This document shows, piece by piece, positions 18,754 through 27,474 of a DNA stretch of 64,000 nucleotides. This DNA is from Catenulispora sp. MAP5-51. Its GTDB lineage: Bacteria > Actinomycetota > Actinomycetes > Streptomycetales > Catenulisporaceae. The notes beneath the pieces are model-generated. The model ran no database searches. It was not told the DNA's origin and worked only from the letters and a program-made list of their open reading frames with translations. The position numbers were made by a program, and so were the translations under genes. The stretch lies in contig NZ_JBGCCH010000032.1 of NCBI RefSeq assembly GCF_041261205.1, positions 53,552 through 117,551 of the forward strand, written 5' to 3'. The number at the start of each line of letters is the position of its first letter. Position 1 is the stretch's first letter.

Positions 18754-18939
18754 TCATTCGCCAGCCAGTAGGACCTCCGGAGGCAGTCCTTCGGGGAACG
18801 GCCGCCACCACCGGTCGACGAAAACGCCGAGCAGCGCGGTGAGCACCACGGCGACACCGAGCGCAGTCGGGGCCTTCCACCTCCAGCTCCGGCTCCGATC
18901 GGCCGACAGGACTCCGAACGCCACGACCGCAGAGGTCAA
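18754..18939 (-). pseudogene. Membrane-domain fragment related to the 9.5-kb protein
   Basis: The frame reads SWRWKAPTALGVAVVLTALL, then FVDRWWRPFPEGLPPEVLL before a stop. The landmarks WRWK-P and VD-WW-PFP--LP match the membrane protein at 9.5-9.9 kb. Only about 60 codons survive, so it is a decayed copy of the same membrane-domain family. Confidence 0.55.
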
Positions 18940-19118
18940 AACGGCAGGCGGATCGGTCGGAAAACAAGACGTCGGGACTGGTTCGGCGCGGACGGGCTGT
19001 AGGACTCGCCCGGCGTACCGCTGTTCGAGCGATGTGGCGCCGCGTTGGTTCGACGCTGCTCACCGACCTGCTTCGGGCCGATGAGCGCGACGTCTGCGGC
19101 CGAGCGACGAGGCCGAAC

Positions 19119-19207
19119 GTCTGCCCAGCGCTGGTCCGATCAGGTGTGTCCGGCGCGATGTGGTTCCAAGCTGCGGTCGCGAGCAGCGCGGCAGCGCCGT
19201 CGCCGAT
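19119..19207 (-). pseudogene. GGDEF-domain fragment
   Basis: The minus strand encodes GAAALLATAAWNHIAPDTP, closely matching ATALLAAADWNDIAPDTP in the intact diguanylate cyclase at 39.5-41 kb; the DNA is also visibly similar over about 90 bp (compare 39559-39652). Flanking sequence does not match. It is a short relic of a paralogue or of a duplication. Confidence 0.6.
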
Positions 19208-19267
19208 CGCGGTCGCCGCCGGTGTCGGCTTTCACCGCGAATATCCTCGCTCTCGGCAGTACGAGCC

Positions 19268-19327
19268 CTGACGATCGCCAACAACATCGTCGTCAACAAC
19301 GCTCATGGGCACTACAACTGGCAGAAC
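19268..19327 (+). pseudogene. Beta-helix protein fragment
   Basis: Twenty codons read LTIANNIVVNNAHGHYNWQN, matching ITIANNIIVNNGSGGYDYNG of the beta-helix proteins at 12.1 and 58.8 kb, with near-identical DNA over about 30 bases. Nothing further is recognisable on either side. Confidence 0.55.
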
Positions 19328-19364
19328 AGATCACGTGCCCGGAAGTGTCGCGCCGGCCGGGCGG

Positions 19365-20519
19365 CTACGCCGCCGGCCCCCAGATTGCGGTGCGGGCATG
19401 TTCGGTTGCGAGCAGCAGTCCGGCGCGCAGAATCGCCTCTTCCCCGGGCGCGAACGTGGCAGGAAGTACGTTCACCCGGTGCCAGGAGCGCCGGGCGAGC
19501 GCTGCTTCGACGCGTGCGGCCAGGTCCGCGCCGCCGGCGTCAGCGGTCGCGCCGGTCAGGACGACGTTGCCCGGGTCGATGACGGTCGCGATGGCGTGCA
19601 GTCCGAGGGCGAGGCGGTCGGCCAGCTCGTCGAGGAAGGCGTCGTGGCCTTGATCGACGGCGGTCAGGACGGCTGCCTCGGCGGTTGCGTCTTCGAGTCC
19701 GTGTGCGCGGGCGAGATCGTGAACCGCCACGGATCCGACGAGGTCTTGGAAGGTGCGCGGCGGTGCGGGTTTGCGGGTCAGGGACGGCAGCGGCATATAT
19801 CCGATCTCGCCCTCGGCGCCCCAGGAGCCGTGAAAGGGCATGCCGCTGTTGTCCATGAAAGACATGCCAAGGCCCCGGCCGACCCACAAGATCGCGAATC
19901 GCTGGAGATCCCGCTGGTCGCCGAGCCGGTCCTCGGCGATGGCGGCCAGGTTGATCTCCCGCTCGAGATGAACGTCGCAGCCGAGGCGTTCGCGCACCGG
20001 GCCGACGAAGTGTGCCTGCCATTTCCCCAAGTCAGGGGCGTGTCCGATATCGCCCGTGGTGGGATCGACGGTGCCGCCGGTGCCGATGACGACCGCCGTG
20101 AGCGGCTGCCTCGGCGTTCCCGCCGCCTTGAAGGCCGCGTTGATGACCGCCTCGATTTGCGGGGCCGGGTCAGCCTTCAGCTGCGGTGCGGGAGCCGTCG
20201 CGGTGGGCGAGCTCCATCCGGAGACATCGCCGACTGCGGCCTGAATCCCCTCGTTATTGATGTGCACGCCCGCGACGTAGCCGCGGTCACCGGCGATCGA
20301 GTAGAGCTGCGCGCGAGGGCCCCGAGTGCGCTCCTCCGATTCCCCCGCGACCCTGATCAGATCAGCGTCCAGCAGGCGGCTGACGAGGTCGATCACCGAC
20401 GGCTGAGAGAGACCGACGCGTTCGCGCAGTTGCGTCCGGGACAACCGCCCGGCTGCCGCGATCAGGTCGAGCGCCGCCCGGTCGTTCATCCGTCTGGCCG
20501 TACGGGAGTCGGCCGCCAT
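19365..20519 (-). CDS. ROK-family transcriptional regulator 1
   Basis: A 384-residue sugar-responsive repressor. An N-terminal winged helix-turn-helix (about 12-65: LSRTQLRERVGLSQPSVIDLVSRLL) precedes a ROK (sugar kinase-fold) domain. The ATP/sugar-binding style segments are VVIGTGGTVDPTTGDIGHAP and LWVGRGLGMSFMDNSG, then GSWGAEGEIGYMP. The Cys-rich zinc motif found in NagC/Mlc-type ROK proteins is absent, as in the second ROK gene here, which it resembles throughout. The start was placed at 20519 because AGGAGG lies five bases upstream. It lies downstream of a minus-strand secreted enzyme gene and probably has its own promoter in the 265-bp gap. Confidence 0.88.
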   Translation of the reverse strand: MAADSRTARRMNDRAALDLIAAAGRLSRTQLRERVGLSQPSVIDLVSRLLDADLIRVAGESEERTRGPRAQLYSIAGDRGYVAGVHINNEGIQAAVGDVSGWSSPTATAPAPQLKADPAPQIEAVINAAFKAAGTPRQPLTAVVIGTGGTVDPTTGDIGHAPDLGKWQAHFVGPVRERLGCDVHLEREINLAAIAEDRLGDQRDLQRFAILWVGRGLGMSFMDNSGMPFHGSWGAEGEIGYMPLPSLTRKPAPPRTFQDLVGSVAVHDLARAHGLEDATAEAAVLTAVDQGHDAFLDELADRLALGLHAIATVIDPGNVVLTGATADAGGADLAARVEAALARRSWHRVNVLPATFAPGEEAILRAGLLLATEHARTAIWGPAA

Positions 20520-20738
20520 CCATTCCTCCTGGTCGTCTTCGAACTGCTCCGGGCCGGGCCGACCCACGTCAGCCTGCCTTGCTCGAGCACCGGCTCGATC
20601 CCACGGCGGCCACGGTGAACAGATCGATCTCTCCAGGTTACGGCCCGCAGCCAGACATGGTAGCGCGACCCCGGGGAGGCGACGCTCTGCGCGACTGTCA
20701 GTTGTCGTATACCTGGCTGAGGGGTTAGGCGTCGAGCC

Positions 20739-20772
20739 CCCCGCTGCTCGGCGGCGGGGCCGGGCAGCGGGG
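20739..20772 (-). terminator. Hairpin after the CBM32/ricin enzyme gene
   Basis: CCCCGCTGC (20739-20747) pairs with GCAGCGGGG (20764-20772). On the minus strand it lies 13 bp past the stop codon of the upstream gene. Confidence 0.55.
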
Positions 20773-20784
20773 AGTAGCGGGTGA

Positions 20785-23229
20785 TCAGTTGGTGGTGGCT
20801 ATCAGCTGCCATTGCTGGTTGGTCGCGCCGCTGCTGATGGTCTCCTGTTCCAGGTTCGCCAGGTCGGCGGTGGAGGATCCGACGACGCCGACGGCTTTGC
20901 CGGTGCGGACGTTGACGAGGTTGACGTAGCCGCCGCCGGCGTCGGCGAGCTGCCACTGCTGGTTGTTTCCACCGTTGGAAGTCCACTGGATGATGGGGGT
21001 GCCGTCGGCGCTGTTGCCGCCGGTCACGTCCATCACCAGGCCCGAGGAGACGTTGAGGAGGTTGTAGATCCCCGCGCCGGCCGGCTGGAGCCGCCAGGAC
21101 TGATTGGACCCGCCGTTGCGCGTGTACTGAATCAGCTGCGTACCCGCGGTGGTCGAGCGCGCGGGATCGTCGATGGCCTTGCCACTGTTGCGGTTGACCA
21201 GCACGTAGGGGTCGTTGAAGACCTGGAATTCGTACAGCGAGTAGCCCCACTGGGTGGCGCGCGCGGTGCCGTACATGCGGATGTACTGTCCGGTGCCGGT
21301 GAACCCGGTGAGGGTTTCCGTGCCGCCGGCTCCGGTGGTCGTGGAGTAGATCGTCGTCCAGTTAGTGCCGTCGGTGGACATCTGGATCTGGTAGCCCTTG
21401 CCGTAAGAAGGCTCCCAGACCAGGACCACGCGGTTGACCGTCTGAACCGAGCCCAGGTCCACCTGGATCCACGAGTTGTCGATAGCCGGGCTGGACCAGC
21501 GCGTCCCGATGGCGCCGTCGGTCGCGTTCGCCGGGGCGTAGCAGGGGATTTCGACGCCGGACGCCGTGGTCGGCCGGCCCAGGGCCAGGTTGCCGGAGGC
21601 GGACGCGGGTGTGATCGTCCCGGGTCCGGTCGTGACGAAGACCAGGTCACCCTGTCCGCCGGGCAGTGCGACGGTGAACTGGTCCTGGTTTCCATTGACG
21701 GCGGTCGTGTTGATCGTGACGAGGGCGCCGCTGGACCGGTCCACCTTGTAGACCTGGTTCACGACACCGCTGGCGCGGTTGAGTGTCACGGTCACGTTCT
21801 GGGCGTACTGGGCGGACAAGCCGGTCGCGTTGTCCGCGGTGCTGTTCGTGTTCGGGCCGTACAGACCGTTCAGGATCATGAACGTCTTCGTGTTCGGGTC
21901 GCCGAGGACGGTCTGCGCGTTCCCCGGGATCGAGGTCCCGGCCGATGCGCTGAGCACGCCCGGGATGACGTCGAAGAACCCGATCATGACGTCGCCGGGG
22001 AGTCCGTTGTTGCCGCCGCCGGTGTTGGTCGCGGTGATCGAGGCGATGTAGGGCGAGACGCCGGTAGCCCAGTCTCCGACCAACTGCGGCTGATCGTTGG
22101 CCGTCGGGGTTCCGTTGCTCAGGTGCTGGCCGCCGATGTACCAGGTGCTCTTCGTGTAGAGCCGCACCAGGTAGGGGCTCAGTGCGCGGGACTGGGCGGC
22201 GGCTTCCGCGACCACCACCGACAGGTGAGTCAGCGATCCGTCCGGGTTCCACCACCGGACGTCGTTGGCGGTGGTTGCGTTGTAGTCCTCCCAGCGGAAG
22301 AGGTCGTTCCACTTGCCGCCCATCGCCCAGAGCACGTAGTAGTGGAAGCAGAGCTCGGATTCGGACGGTGTGTAGTTGTACTGCATGTAGCCCTGCGGGT
22401 AGTGGCCGAACTCCAGCCGGCCCCTTCCCTGATCGTCGGATGCGGTGATGGCGTAGTTCCGGTACAGGGCGACCCGGTCGTAGACCTGCGAGATGTTCCC
22501 GCCGGGATACGGATTCGGCCCCACGAACGGGTAGTTGTCGTAGGTCAGCAGGTCGGGATACGCCGTCGTGATGTAGTTCGCCACCTGCGAGTCGGTCCAC
22601 TCGTACGGCCACTGGTTGGAGTGGACCACTACGTTGGGGTAGTTGTTGCGGAAGGCGGCGAACCACTGCTGCTTCCAGGACAGGTCGGTGGAGCTGAACT
22701 GTTCCTCGTCACCGATGCACAGGGTGAAGAGGTTCGCGGCGTATGGCCGCAAGTCGATCCCCTGGGCGGGGAGGTAGAGCGGATCTGCGCCGGGTAGCAC
22801 CGTGTGCTTGTCCGGGCCGGTCCAGCCGTTGCCTGTGGGCCATTGAGCCACGCCGAACGAGCTGTTGCCCAGCTGGCCCATGAAGTTCGGGCTGTAGAAG
22901 GGCGGGTCGTAGTACACCGGGACGTCGAGGTCCACGGTGTTCCATTCGGCGATCGTCGGCACCCGGCGGCCGCTGGCCTCGGTGGCGATCCACGCGCCGA
23001 CCAACAGGCCCCTGTTCAGGAAGGCCGAGGTCGCGCGGGACATCGCCGGAACGGCGGCGGCAGCCGCGCCGGCCGTCGACTGAGCACCGGCTGGCGCGGC
23101 GGCCGATGCCGACGCAGCTGCCGATGCGGGAGCGGCGGTGGCTGCGTCCGCTGACCGCATGCCCACGGCGGTGGCCAGTACGCCGGCCCCGGCCGTGGTG
23201 AGAATGGTTCTCCTGTTCGGTCCGGTCAT
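20785..23229 (-). CDS. Tat-exported TIM-barrel-like glycosidase with CBM32 and ricin-type CBM13 modules
   Basis: An 814-residue secreted protein. The Tat-type signal NRRTILTTAGAGVLATAVG is followed by an Ala-rich linker to about residue 70. The catalytic region (about 70-540) has TIM-barrel character, with candidate acid residues in LCIGDEEQFSS and GRLEFGHYPQGYMQY, but I cannot assign a GH family. A discoidin/F5-8 type C domain follows (about 545-680: GRPTTASGVEIPCYAPANAT, WIQVDLGSVQTVNRVVLVWE). A ricin-like beta-trefoil ends the protein (about 685-814, with repeated NQSW/NQQWQL). The ATG at 23229 was preferred over a GTG one codon earlier. A ROK-type operator lies 200 bp upstream, so induction by sugar is likely. 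Confidence 0.78.
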   Translation of the reverse strand: MTGPNRRTILTTAGAGVLATAVGMRSADAATAAPASAAASASAAAPAGAQSTAGAAAAAVPAMSRATSAFLNRGLLVGAWIATEASGRRVPTIAEWNTVDLDVPVYYDPPFYSPNFMGQLGNSSFGVAQWPTGNGWTGPDKHTVLPGADPLYLPAQGIDLRPYAANLFTLCIGDEEQFSSTDLSWKQQWFAAFRNNYPNVVVHSNQWPYEWTDSQVANYITTAYPDLLTYDNYPFVGPNPYPGGNISQVYDRVALYRNYAITASDDQGRGRLEFGHYPQGYMQYNYTPSESELCFHYYVLWAMGGKWNDLFRWEDYNATTANDVRWWNPDGSLTHLSVVVAEAAAQSRALSPYLVRLYTKSTWYIGGQHLSNGTPTANDQPQLVGDWATGVSPYIASITATNTGGGNNGLPGDVMIGFFDVIPGVLSASAGTSIPGNAQTVLGDPNTKTFMILNGLYGPNTNSTADNATGLSAQYAQNVTVTLNRASGVVNQVYKVDRSSGALVTINTTAVNGNQDQFTVALPGGQGDLVFVTTGPGTITPASASGNLALGRPTTASGVEIPCYAPANATDGAIGTRWSSPAIDNSWIQVDLGSVQTVNRVVLVWEPSYGKGYQIQMSTDGTNWTTIYSTTTGAGGTETLTGFTGTGQYIRMYGTARATQWGYSLYEFQVFNDPYVLVNRNSGKAIDDPARSTTAGTQLIQYTRNGGSNQSWRLQPAGAGIYNLLNVSSGLVMDVTGGNSADGTPIIQWTSNGGNNQQWQLADAGGGYVNLVNVRTGKAVGVVGSSTADLANLEQETISSGATNQQWQLIATTN

Positions 23230-23918
23230 CACACGGTTTCCTTTCGTGGCGGGAAGGGACGTGCTGTGAGGTGCAGCAGATGGTTCGGACGGGCGCGGGA
23301 CGGCGCGCTCATCACGACCCTGTTACCGAAGGTGCGTTTCGTGCCGGCGTCCCCGGCTGTGGAGCTGACCCAAGCTCCTCGCCTGACGTTCTGGGGACCA
23401 CCGCCCAGACTCCGTGCAACTGGCCAGCAAACTAACAGGTACCGTACCGATTGACTAGAGGTCGAGGTGATCCGATGTTTCGACACCTCCCCAACGCCAC
23501 CTTCGGGAAATAGATCCTGATGAAGACTGATCTAGTCAACTTCCTCCTCCCGGAGGGGGAAATAGATCGGAGCTTTCTTCGCTCAGGTTCTTGACAGCTT
23601 CGTTACCGAGGGGTTTCATCTGCGTTCAGACGGATCCGCTGCCGGAGCCCCAGCCCTGCAGATCGGTCCGGACAAGGCGCGCGCCGTTCTTTCATCACCG
23701 GTGGCCGCACACCTCGTAGTGGCCGGGTTCTGCCATGCCGGGCTGCATCGCGACTTCAGACACGCTCCGCTCGCAGCTCAAGCTGTTGATCCGCCGGGGT
23801 ATCCGGCGCGGCGTTTTCCACGGGGCGTGAACCAGACGTGGTCCGTGCACCGATCCGGGTTCGGCCTTCTCGTACGACCCGCTCACCTGGTGGGTTTCCC
23901 GAGGCAAAGGAGCCGGCT
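23230..23918. promoter_or_regulatory. Divergent regulatory region between two secreted enzyme genes
   Basis: No gene is seen in these 689 bp. It holds the ROK-type operator (23433-23452); the 12-base direct repeat GGGAAATAGATC at 23505-23516 and 23557-23568 (52 bp apart, five helical turns); and a possible plus-strand promoter, TTGACA (23591-23596) with TTTCAT (23614-23619) at 17-bp spacing. It must contain promoters for both flanking genes. Confidence 0.5.
23433..23452 (+). promoter_or_regulatory. ROK-type operator A
   Basis: TAACAGGTACCGTACCGATT contains the dyad GGTAC-C-GTACC. It matches the site before the second ROK gene (27415-27434) in 14 of the first 17 positions and shares AGGTA-N3-TAC with the GH1/GH2 site. 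Confidence 0.6.
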
Positions 23919-26900
23919 TTGCGAAGAGCACGAAGAGCACCATCGTCTCGTATCGGCACGTTGATCGTGGCGGCGTTGGTCGCCGCCGCCGGCATGGTGC
24001 CGTTGACGGTACCGGCGGCGCATGCGGCGGTCGGCACCACGGCCTGGCAGTCCGGCCGTTTTCAGACCGACCCGGCCGGGTTGGTGCGGCGCTCGGACAT
24101 CGTGTTGGGCGCGGCGAACACCTCGCCGTCGCAGGCGATGCCGTTGGGCAACGGCACGCTGGGCGCGGCGGTCTGGGCGGCGGGCGGTTTCACGGCCCAG
24201 CTGAACCGCTCCGATACGCTGCCGGACCGTAAGTCGCCTGGCTGGCTGACCATCCCGGGCCTGTCCAAGCTGACCTCGGCGCCGGACTTCACCGGCTATG
24301 TCGACCTCTACGACGCGACCATCCACGAGTCCGGCGGCGGCATGACCGCGACCGTCTACACGCGTGCCGACAAGGACGAGTTGGTCGTGGATGTGACCGG
24401 TGCGGACCCGAACACGCCGCAGACCGCGTCGTTGAATCTGTGGTCGCCGCGTGCGCCGGAGGTTCTGGCCTCCGGCGCGATCGGCACACTGGCCGAGACC
24501 TGGGTGGACAACACGCAGCCGGGTGCCACCGGGCAGACGTTCGGGTCGCTCGCCGCGATCACGGCCGGTGGATCGCAGGTGAGTGTTGCGGCGGTCGATT
24601 CCGAGACGGTCAGGGCCACGGTCACCCCGAACGCCGACGGCACCTTCCGGGTGATCGCCGCCGCCCCGCACTGGACCGGCGGTGATGCCCAAGCCACCGC
24701 GGCCGCCCTGCTGGGCGGCGATGCCTCGGCCAGTGCGTCCTCGCTGACGGCCGGTCACTTGGCGTGGTGGCACGCGTTCTGGGGGCGGGTCGGGCTGATC
24801 AAGTTCTCCTCAGCCGACGGCAGCGCCGACTACCTGGAGAATCTGCGCACCCTGGACCTGTACGACGCCGCAGCCGAAAGCCGCGATACTTTTCCGGGCT
24901 CACAAGCCGGTGTCGCGGATCTGTTCTCGACAGGTCAGGACTGGCATACCTGGGATGCCGCCGCGTACTGGCAGTGGAACCTGCGAATGCAGGTACAGGC
25001 GAACACCTCCTCAGGCGCCTTCGATCTGAACGCCCCGTACTTCCGTCTCTACCAGCAGAACCTTGCGAGCATCCAGGCCGCCACGCAGGCGAACATGGGC
25101 GGCCGGGCGGGACTGTGCGTCCCGGAGACCATGCGCTTCAACGGTACCGGCCTGGAGTACACCACCGCCGGCGTCACGCACCCGGACTGCAACGCCGCCT
25201 CAGCCTCCGACTGGAACGCCCGCACCATCTCCACGGGTGCGGAGGTCGGGCTGTGGGTTTGGCAGCAGTACCTCACCACTGGCGATAGGTCGTTCCTGGC
25301 CGCGAACTACCCGCTGATGTCCGGCGCCGCGCAGTTCCTGCTCGCCTATGCCACCACCGGATCCGACGGCTACCTGCATACCTATCCCTCCAACGCCCAC
25401 GAGACCCAGTGGGACGTCCACGACCCGACCACCGACATCGCCGCCGAACAGGCGCTGTTCCCTGCGACCGTTGCGGCCGCACAGGTTCTCGGCACCGATA
25501 CCGCGCTCGTCAGCACGCTGACGGCGGCCGAGGCGAAGATCGAGCCGTTCGCGCGTACCGACGCTGCGACGCAGAGCCAGCTACTCACACCGGCGTCCGA
25601 CGCGGCCGGCCAAGACGTCATCGCCCCCTCCTACGACCCGTCGGCCACCAAGCACAACAGCGAGAACATCGGCCTGGAACCGGTCTGGCCCTACGGCCTG
25701 ATCGGCGACAACTCCGCGCTCACCGACCTCGCCAAACGGACCTTCGCGAACCGGCCCAACAAGCAGGCCAACGACTGGAGCGACGACCCGCTGGATGCCG
25801 CACGCCTGGGCCTGAGTTCGGATATGGCCTCGACGCTGATCGGGCTGACCGAGTCCTTTCAGAAGCTGCCGTCCGGCCTGGCCACTTTCGTCAACAACGA
25901 CACCTACGCCGAACAGCAAGGCGTCGTCGCGGCCGCGCTGAACGAGTCGCTCGTACAGGACTACGACGGCCTGCTGCGTATCGCCCCGGCGCTGCCGGCC
26001 GGCTGGGATGCCGACGGCACCGTGTTCATCCAGGGCGGCAGTACCGTCTCGGTCCAGGTGCACGGCGCCGTCATCGGCACGGTCGGCATCAACGCCGGCA
26101 GCACCGGCACGATCGCGATCCGTAATCCCTGGCCGGGCCAGAGTGTCCAGGTCGTCAACGGCGGTGACGAGTCCACCGTCATCGTCGCCCCGACCTCCGC
26201 GAGCCAGTTCTCGATCCCGGTGAGTCAGGGCTCGTCCTATCTGGTCGAGCCGGTTTCGGCCCTGACCAGCTCTCTGCCGTTCGCCCAGGTGACCGGCACC
26301 CAGGCCACCGCCGCCAAGCACCTGGGAAGTGTGCAGATCGGCCTGGATGCGGCACCGTCCTACACGAGCCTGGCCGCGTCCTTCAACAACGTCGGGATCA
26401 CCGGGGACACCAACACCGCGCCCGGCAACTTCGACGGCGGCGGAGCGAGCATGTCCGCCACCGCCCTGGCGAACGCCGGCGCCGGAGCGGGCAGCACGAT
26501 CAGCTCCTCCGGCCTGAGCTTCACCATGCCAAACGTCGCAGCCGGAACCCCGGACAACACGGTCGCGGCCGGCCAGAAGATCGCGGTGGGCGGCGGTGGA
26601 GCATTGGGGTTCCTGGTCTCCGCCAGCTACGGACCGAGCTCGGGAACCGGAACCGTCACCTACACCGACGGCACAACCAGCAGTTACACCCTCAACGCAC
26701 CGGACTGGTCCGCCACCACCCCGCCGACTGGCGGAGCCGTCGCGGTCAGCTCCACGTACCAAAACAGGCAGGGCAACACCACCTACAGCCACACGGCTGA
26801 CCTCTTCTCCGAGACCGTACCGGTGACGGCCGGCAAGACCATCGCCAGCGTCACCTTGCCGCCCGGCGGACCGCTCACGGCCGGCACCGCGGCCCTGCAC

Positions 26901-27320
26901 ATCTTCGCCATCGCCACAGCGAACCCGCCCGTGATCAGCTTGCGCGCGCACGCGAACAACATGATCGTGACGGCCGACAACGCAGGGGCATCGGCGCTGA
27001 TCGCCAACCGCACCGCAATCAGCACCTGGGAGGAGTTCGACCTCGTCAACAACACCGACGGCAGCGTGAGCTTGCGTGCTCACGCCAACAACATGTACGT
27101 GACAGCCGACAACGCAGGAGCCTCACCGCTGATCGCCAACCGCACCGCAATCAGCACCTGGGAGGAATTCGACCTCATCAACAACACCGACGGCAGCGTG
27201 AGCCTACGCGCGCACGCCAACAACATGATCGTGACGGCCGAGAACGCAGGATCCTCGCCACTGATCGCCAACCGGACTGCGATCAACGCCTGGGAGGAAT
27301 TCGACCTCATCCACGACTGA
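23919..27320 (+). CDS. Secreted GH95-like (alpha/alpha)6 glycosidase with three fascin-like repeats
   Basis: A 1133-residue exported enzyme. A signal peptide (SSRIGTLIVAALVAAAGMVP...AHA) leads to an N-terminal beta-sandwich (DIVLGAANTSPSQAMPLGNG, FTAQLNRSDTLPD). An (alpha/alpha)6 catalytic barrel follows, with motifs such as DWHTWDAAAYWQWNLRMQ, PSNAHETQWDVHDPTTDIAA and EPVWPYGLIGD. This layout is that of GH95 and related proteins (alpha-L-fucosidase/galactosidase type); the exact family is uncertain. A beta-sandwich of NPCBM type (about 830-1005) precedes three 48-residue repeats (VSLRAHANNM-VTA-NAG...LIANRTAI-WEEFDL) forming a fascin-like trefoil. TTG at 23919 was chosen because AAAGGAG lies seven bases before it and a signal peptide follows. 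Confidence 0.75.
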   Translation: MRRARRAPSSRIGTLIVAALVAAAGMVPLTVPAAHAAVGTTAWQSGRFQTDPAGLVRRSDIVLGAANTSPSQAMPLGNGTLGAAVWAAGGFTAQLNRSDTLPDRKSPGWLTIPGLSKLTSAPDFTGYVDLYDATIHESGGGMTATVYTRADKDELVVDVTGADPNTPQTASLNLWSPRAPEVLASGAIGTLAETWVDNTQPGATGQTFGSLAAITAGGSQVSVAAVDSETVRATVTPNADGTFRVIAAAPHWTGGDAQATAAALLGGDASASASSLTAGHLAWWHAFWGRVGLIKFSSADGSADYLENLRTLDLYDAAAESRDTFPGSQAGVADLFSTGQDWHTWDAAAYWQWNLRMQVQANTSSGAFDLNAPYFRLYQQNLASIQAATQANMGGRAGLCVPETMRFNGTGLEYTTAGVTHPDCNAASASDWNARTISTGAEVGLWVWQQYLTTGDRSFLAANYPLMSGAAQFLLAYATTGSDGYLHTYPSNAHETQWDVHDPTTDIAAEQALFPATVAAAQVLGTDTALVSTLTAAEAKIEPFARTDAATQSQLLTPASDAAGQDVIAPSYDPSATKHNSENIGLEPVWPYGLIGDNSALTDLAKRTFANRPNKQANDWSDDPLDAARLGLSSDMASTLIGLTESFQKLPSGLATFVNNDTYAEQQGVVAAALNESLVQDYDGLLRIAPALPAGWDADGTVFIQGGSTVSVQVHGAVIGTVGINAGSTGTIAIRNPWPGQSVQVVNGGDESTVIVAPTSASQFSIPVSQGSSYLVEPVSALTSSLPFAQVTGTQATAAKHLGSVQIGLDAAPSYTSLAASFNNVGITGDTNTAPGNFDGGGASMSATALANAGAGAGSTISSSGLSFTMPNVAAGTPDNTVAAGQKIAVGGGGALGFLVSASYGPSSGTGTVTYTDGTTSSYTLNAPDWSATTPPTGGAVAVSSTYQNRQGNTTYSHTADLFSETVPVTAGKTIASVTLPPGGPLTAGTAALHIFAIATANPPVISLRAHANNMIVTADNAGASALIANRTAISTWEEFDLVNNTDGSVSLRAHANNMYVTADNAGASPLIANRTAISTWEEFDLINNTDGSVSLRAHANNMIVTAENAGSSPLIANRTAINAWEEFDLIHD
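26935..27318 (+). repeat. Triple in-gene repeat coding fascin-like modules
   Basis: Three successive units of about 130 bp are closely alike in DNA, each coding SLRAHANNM-VTA-NAG-S-LIANRTAI--WEEFDL. The recent look of the repeats suggests internal duplication and the potential for copy-number change. Confidence 0.8.
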
Positions 27321-27337
27321 CGAGACACCGTAAGCGA

Positions 27338-27372
27338 CATGCGGCACGGCTGTCGGGCAGCCGCGCCGCATG
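27338..27372 (+). terminator. Terminator of the GH95-like gene
   Basis: CATGCGGC-A-CGGCTG (27338-27352) pairs with CAGCCG-C-GCCGCATG (27358-27372) with a single A-C mismatch and a TCGGG loop. It begins 17 bp after the stop codon. Confidence 0.75.
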
Positions 27373-27414
27373 CACGGCGGCGCCATACCGGCCCGGCCTC
27401 AGGCCACAGGCAAT

Positions 27415-27434
27415 TAACAGGTACGCTACCGGTT
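27415..27434 (+). promoter_or_regulatory. ROK-type operator B, before the ROK gene
   Basis: TAACAGGTACGCTACCGGTT lies 41 bp before the ROK regulator start, consistent with autoregulation. It differs from operator A at only a few positions. Confidence 0.65.
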
Positions 27435-27474
27435 ATCTATCGACCTGTACCGCTTGACACCCAGAGGTGAGTCT

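Larger units (their letters stand above)
18515..19364. other. Relic-rich stretch without an intact gene
   Basis: No intact gene is convincing in these 850 bp. An 86-codon frame (18511-18771, plus strand) begins at a GTG overlapping the sigma-factor stop, but it loses protein-like composition quickly. Three fragments are recognisable, each with a homologue elsewhere in the window: a membrane-domain piece at 18.75-18.94 kb, a GGDEF piece at 19.12-19.21 kb and a beta-helix piece at 19.27-19.33 kb. They are listed separately. Confidence 0.6.

Noticed and set aside
20699..20722. A ROK-type operator before ROK gene 1 (CGTATACCTGG)
   Set aside because: It has AGGTA followed at once by TAC, without the N3 or N7 spacing of the other sites; too weak to call.
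20812..22797. A 661-codon plus-strand frame opposite the CBM32/ricin enzyme
   Set aside because: Antisense artefact of third-position GC bias; no motifs and no ribosome-binding site.
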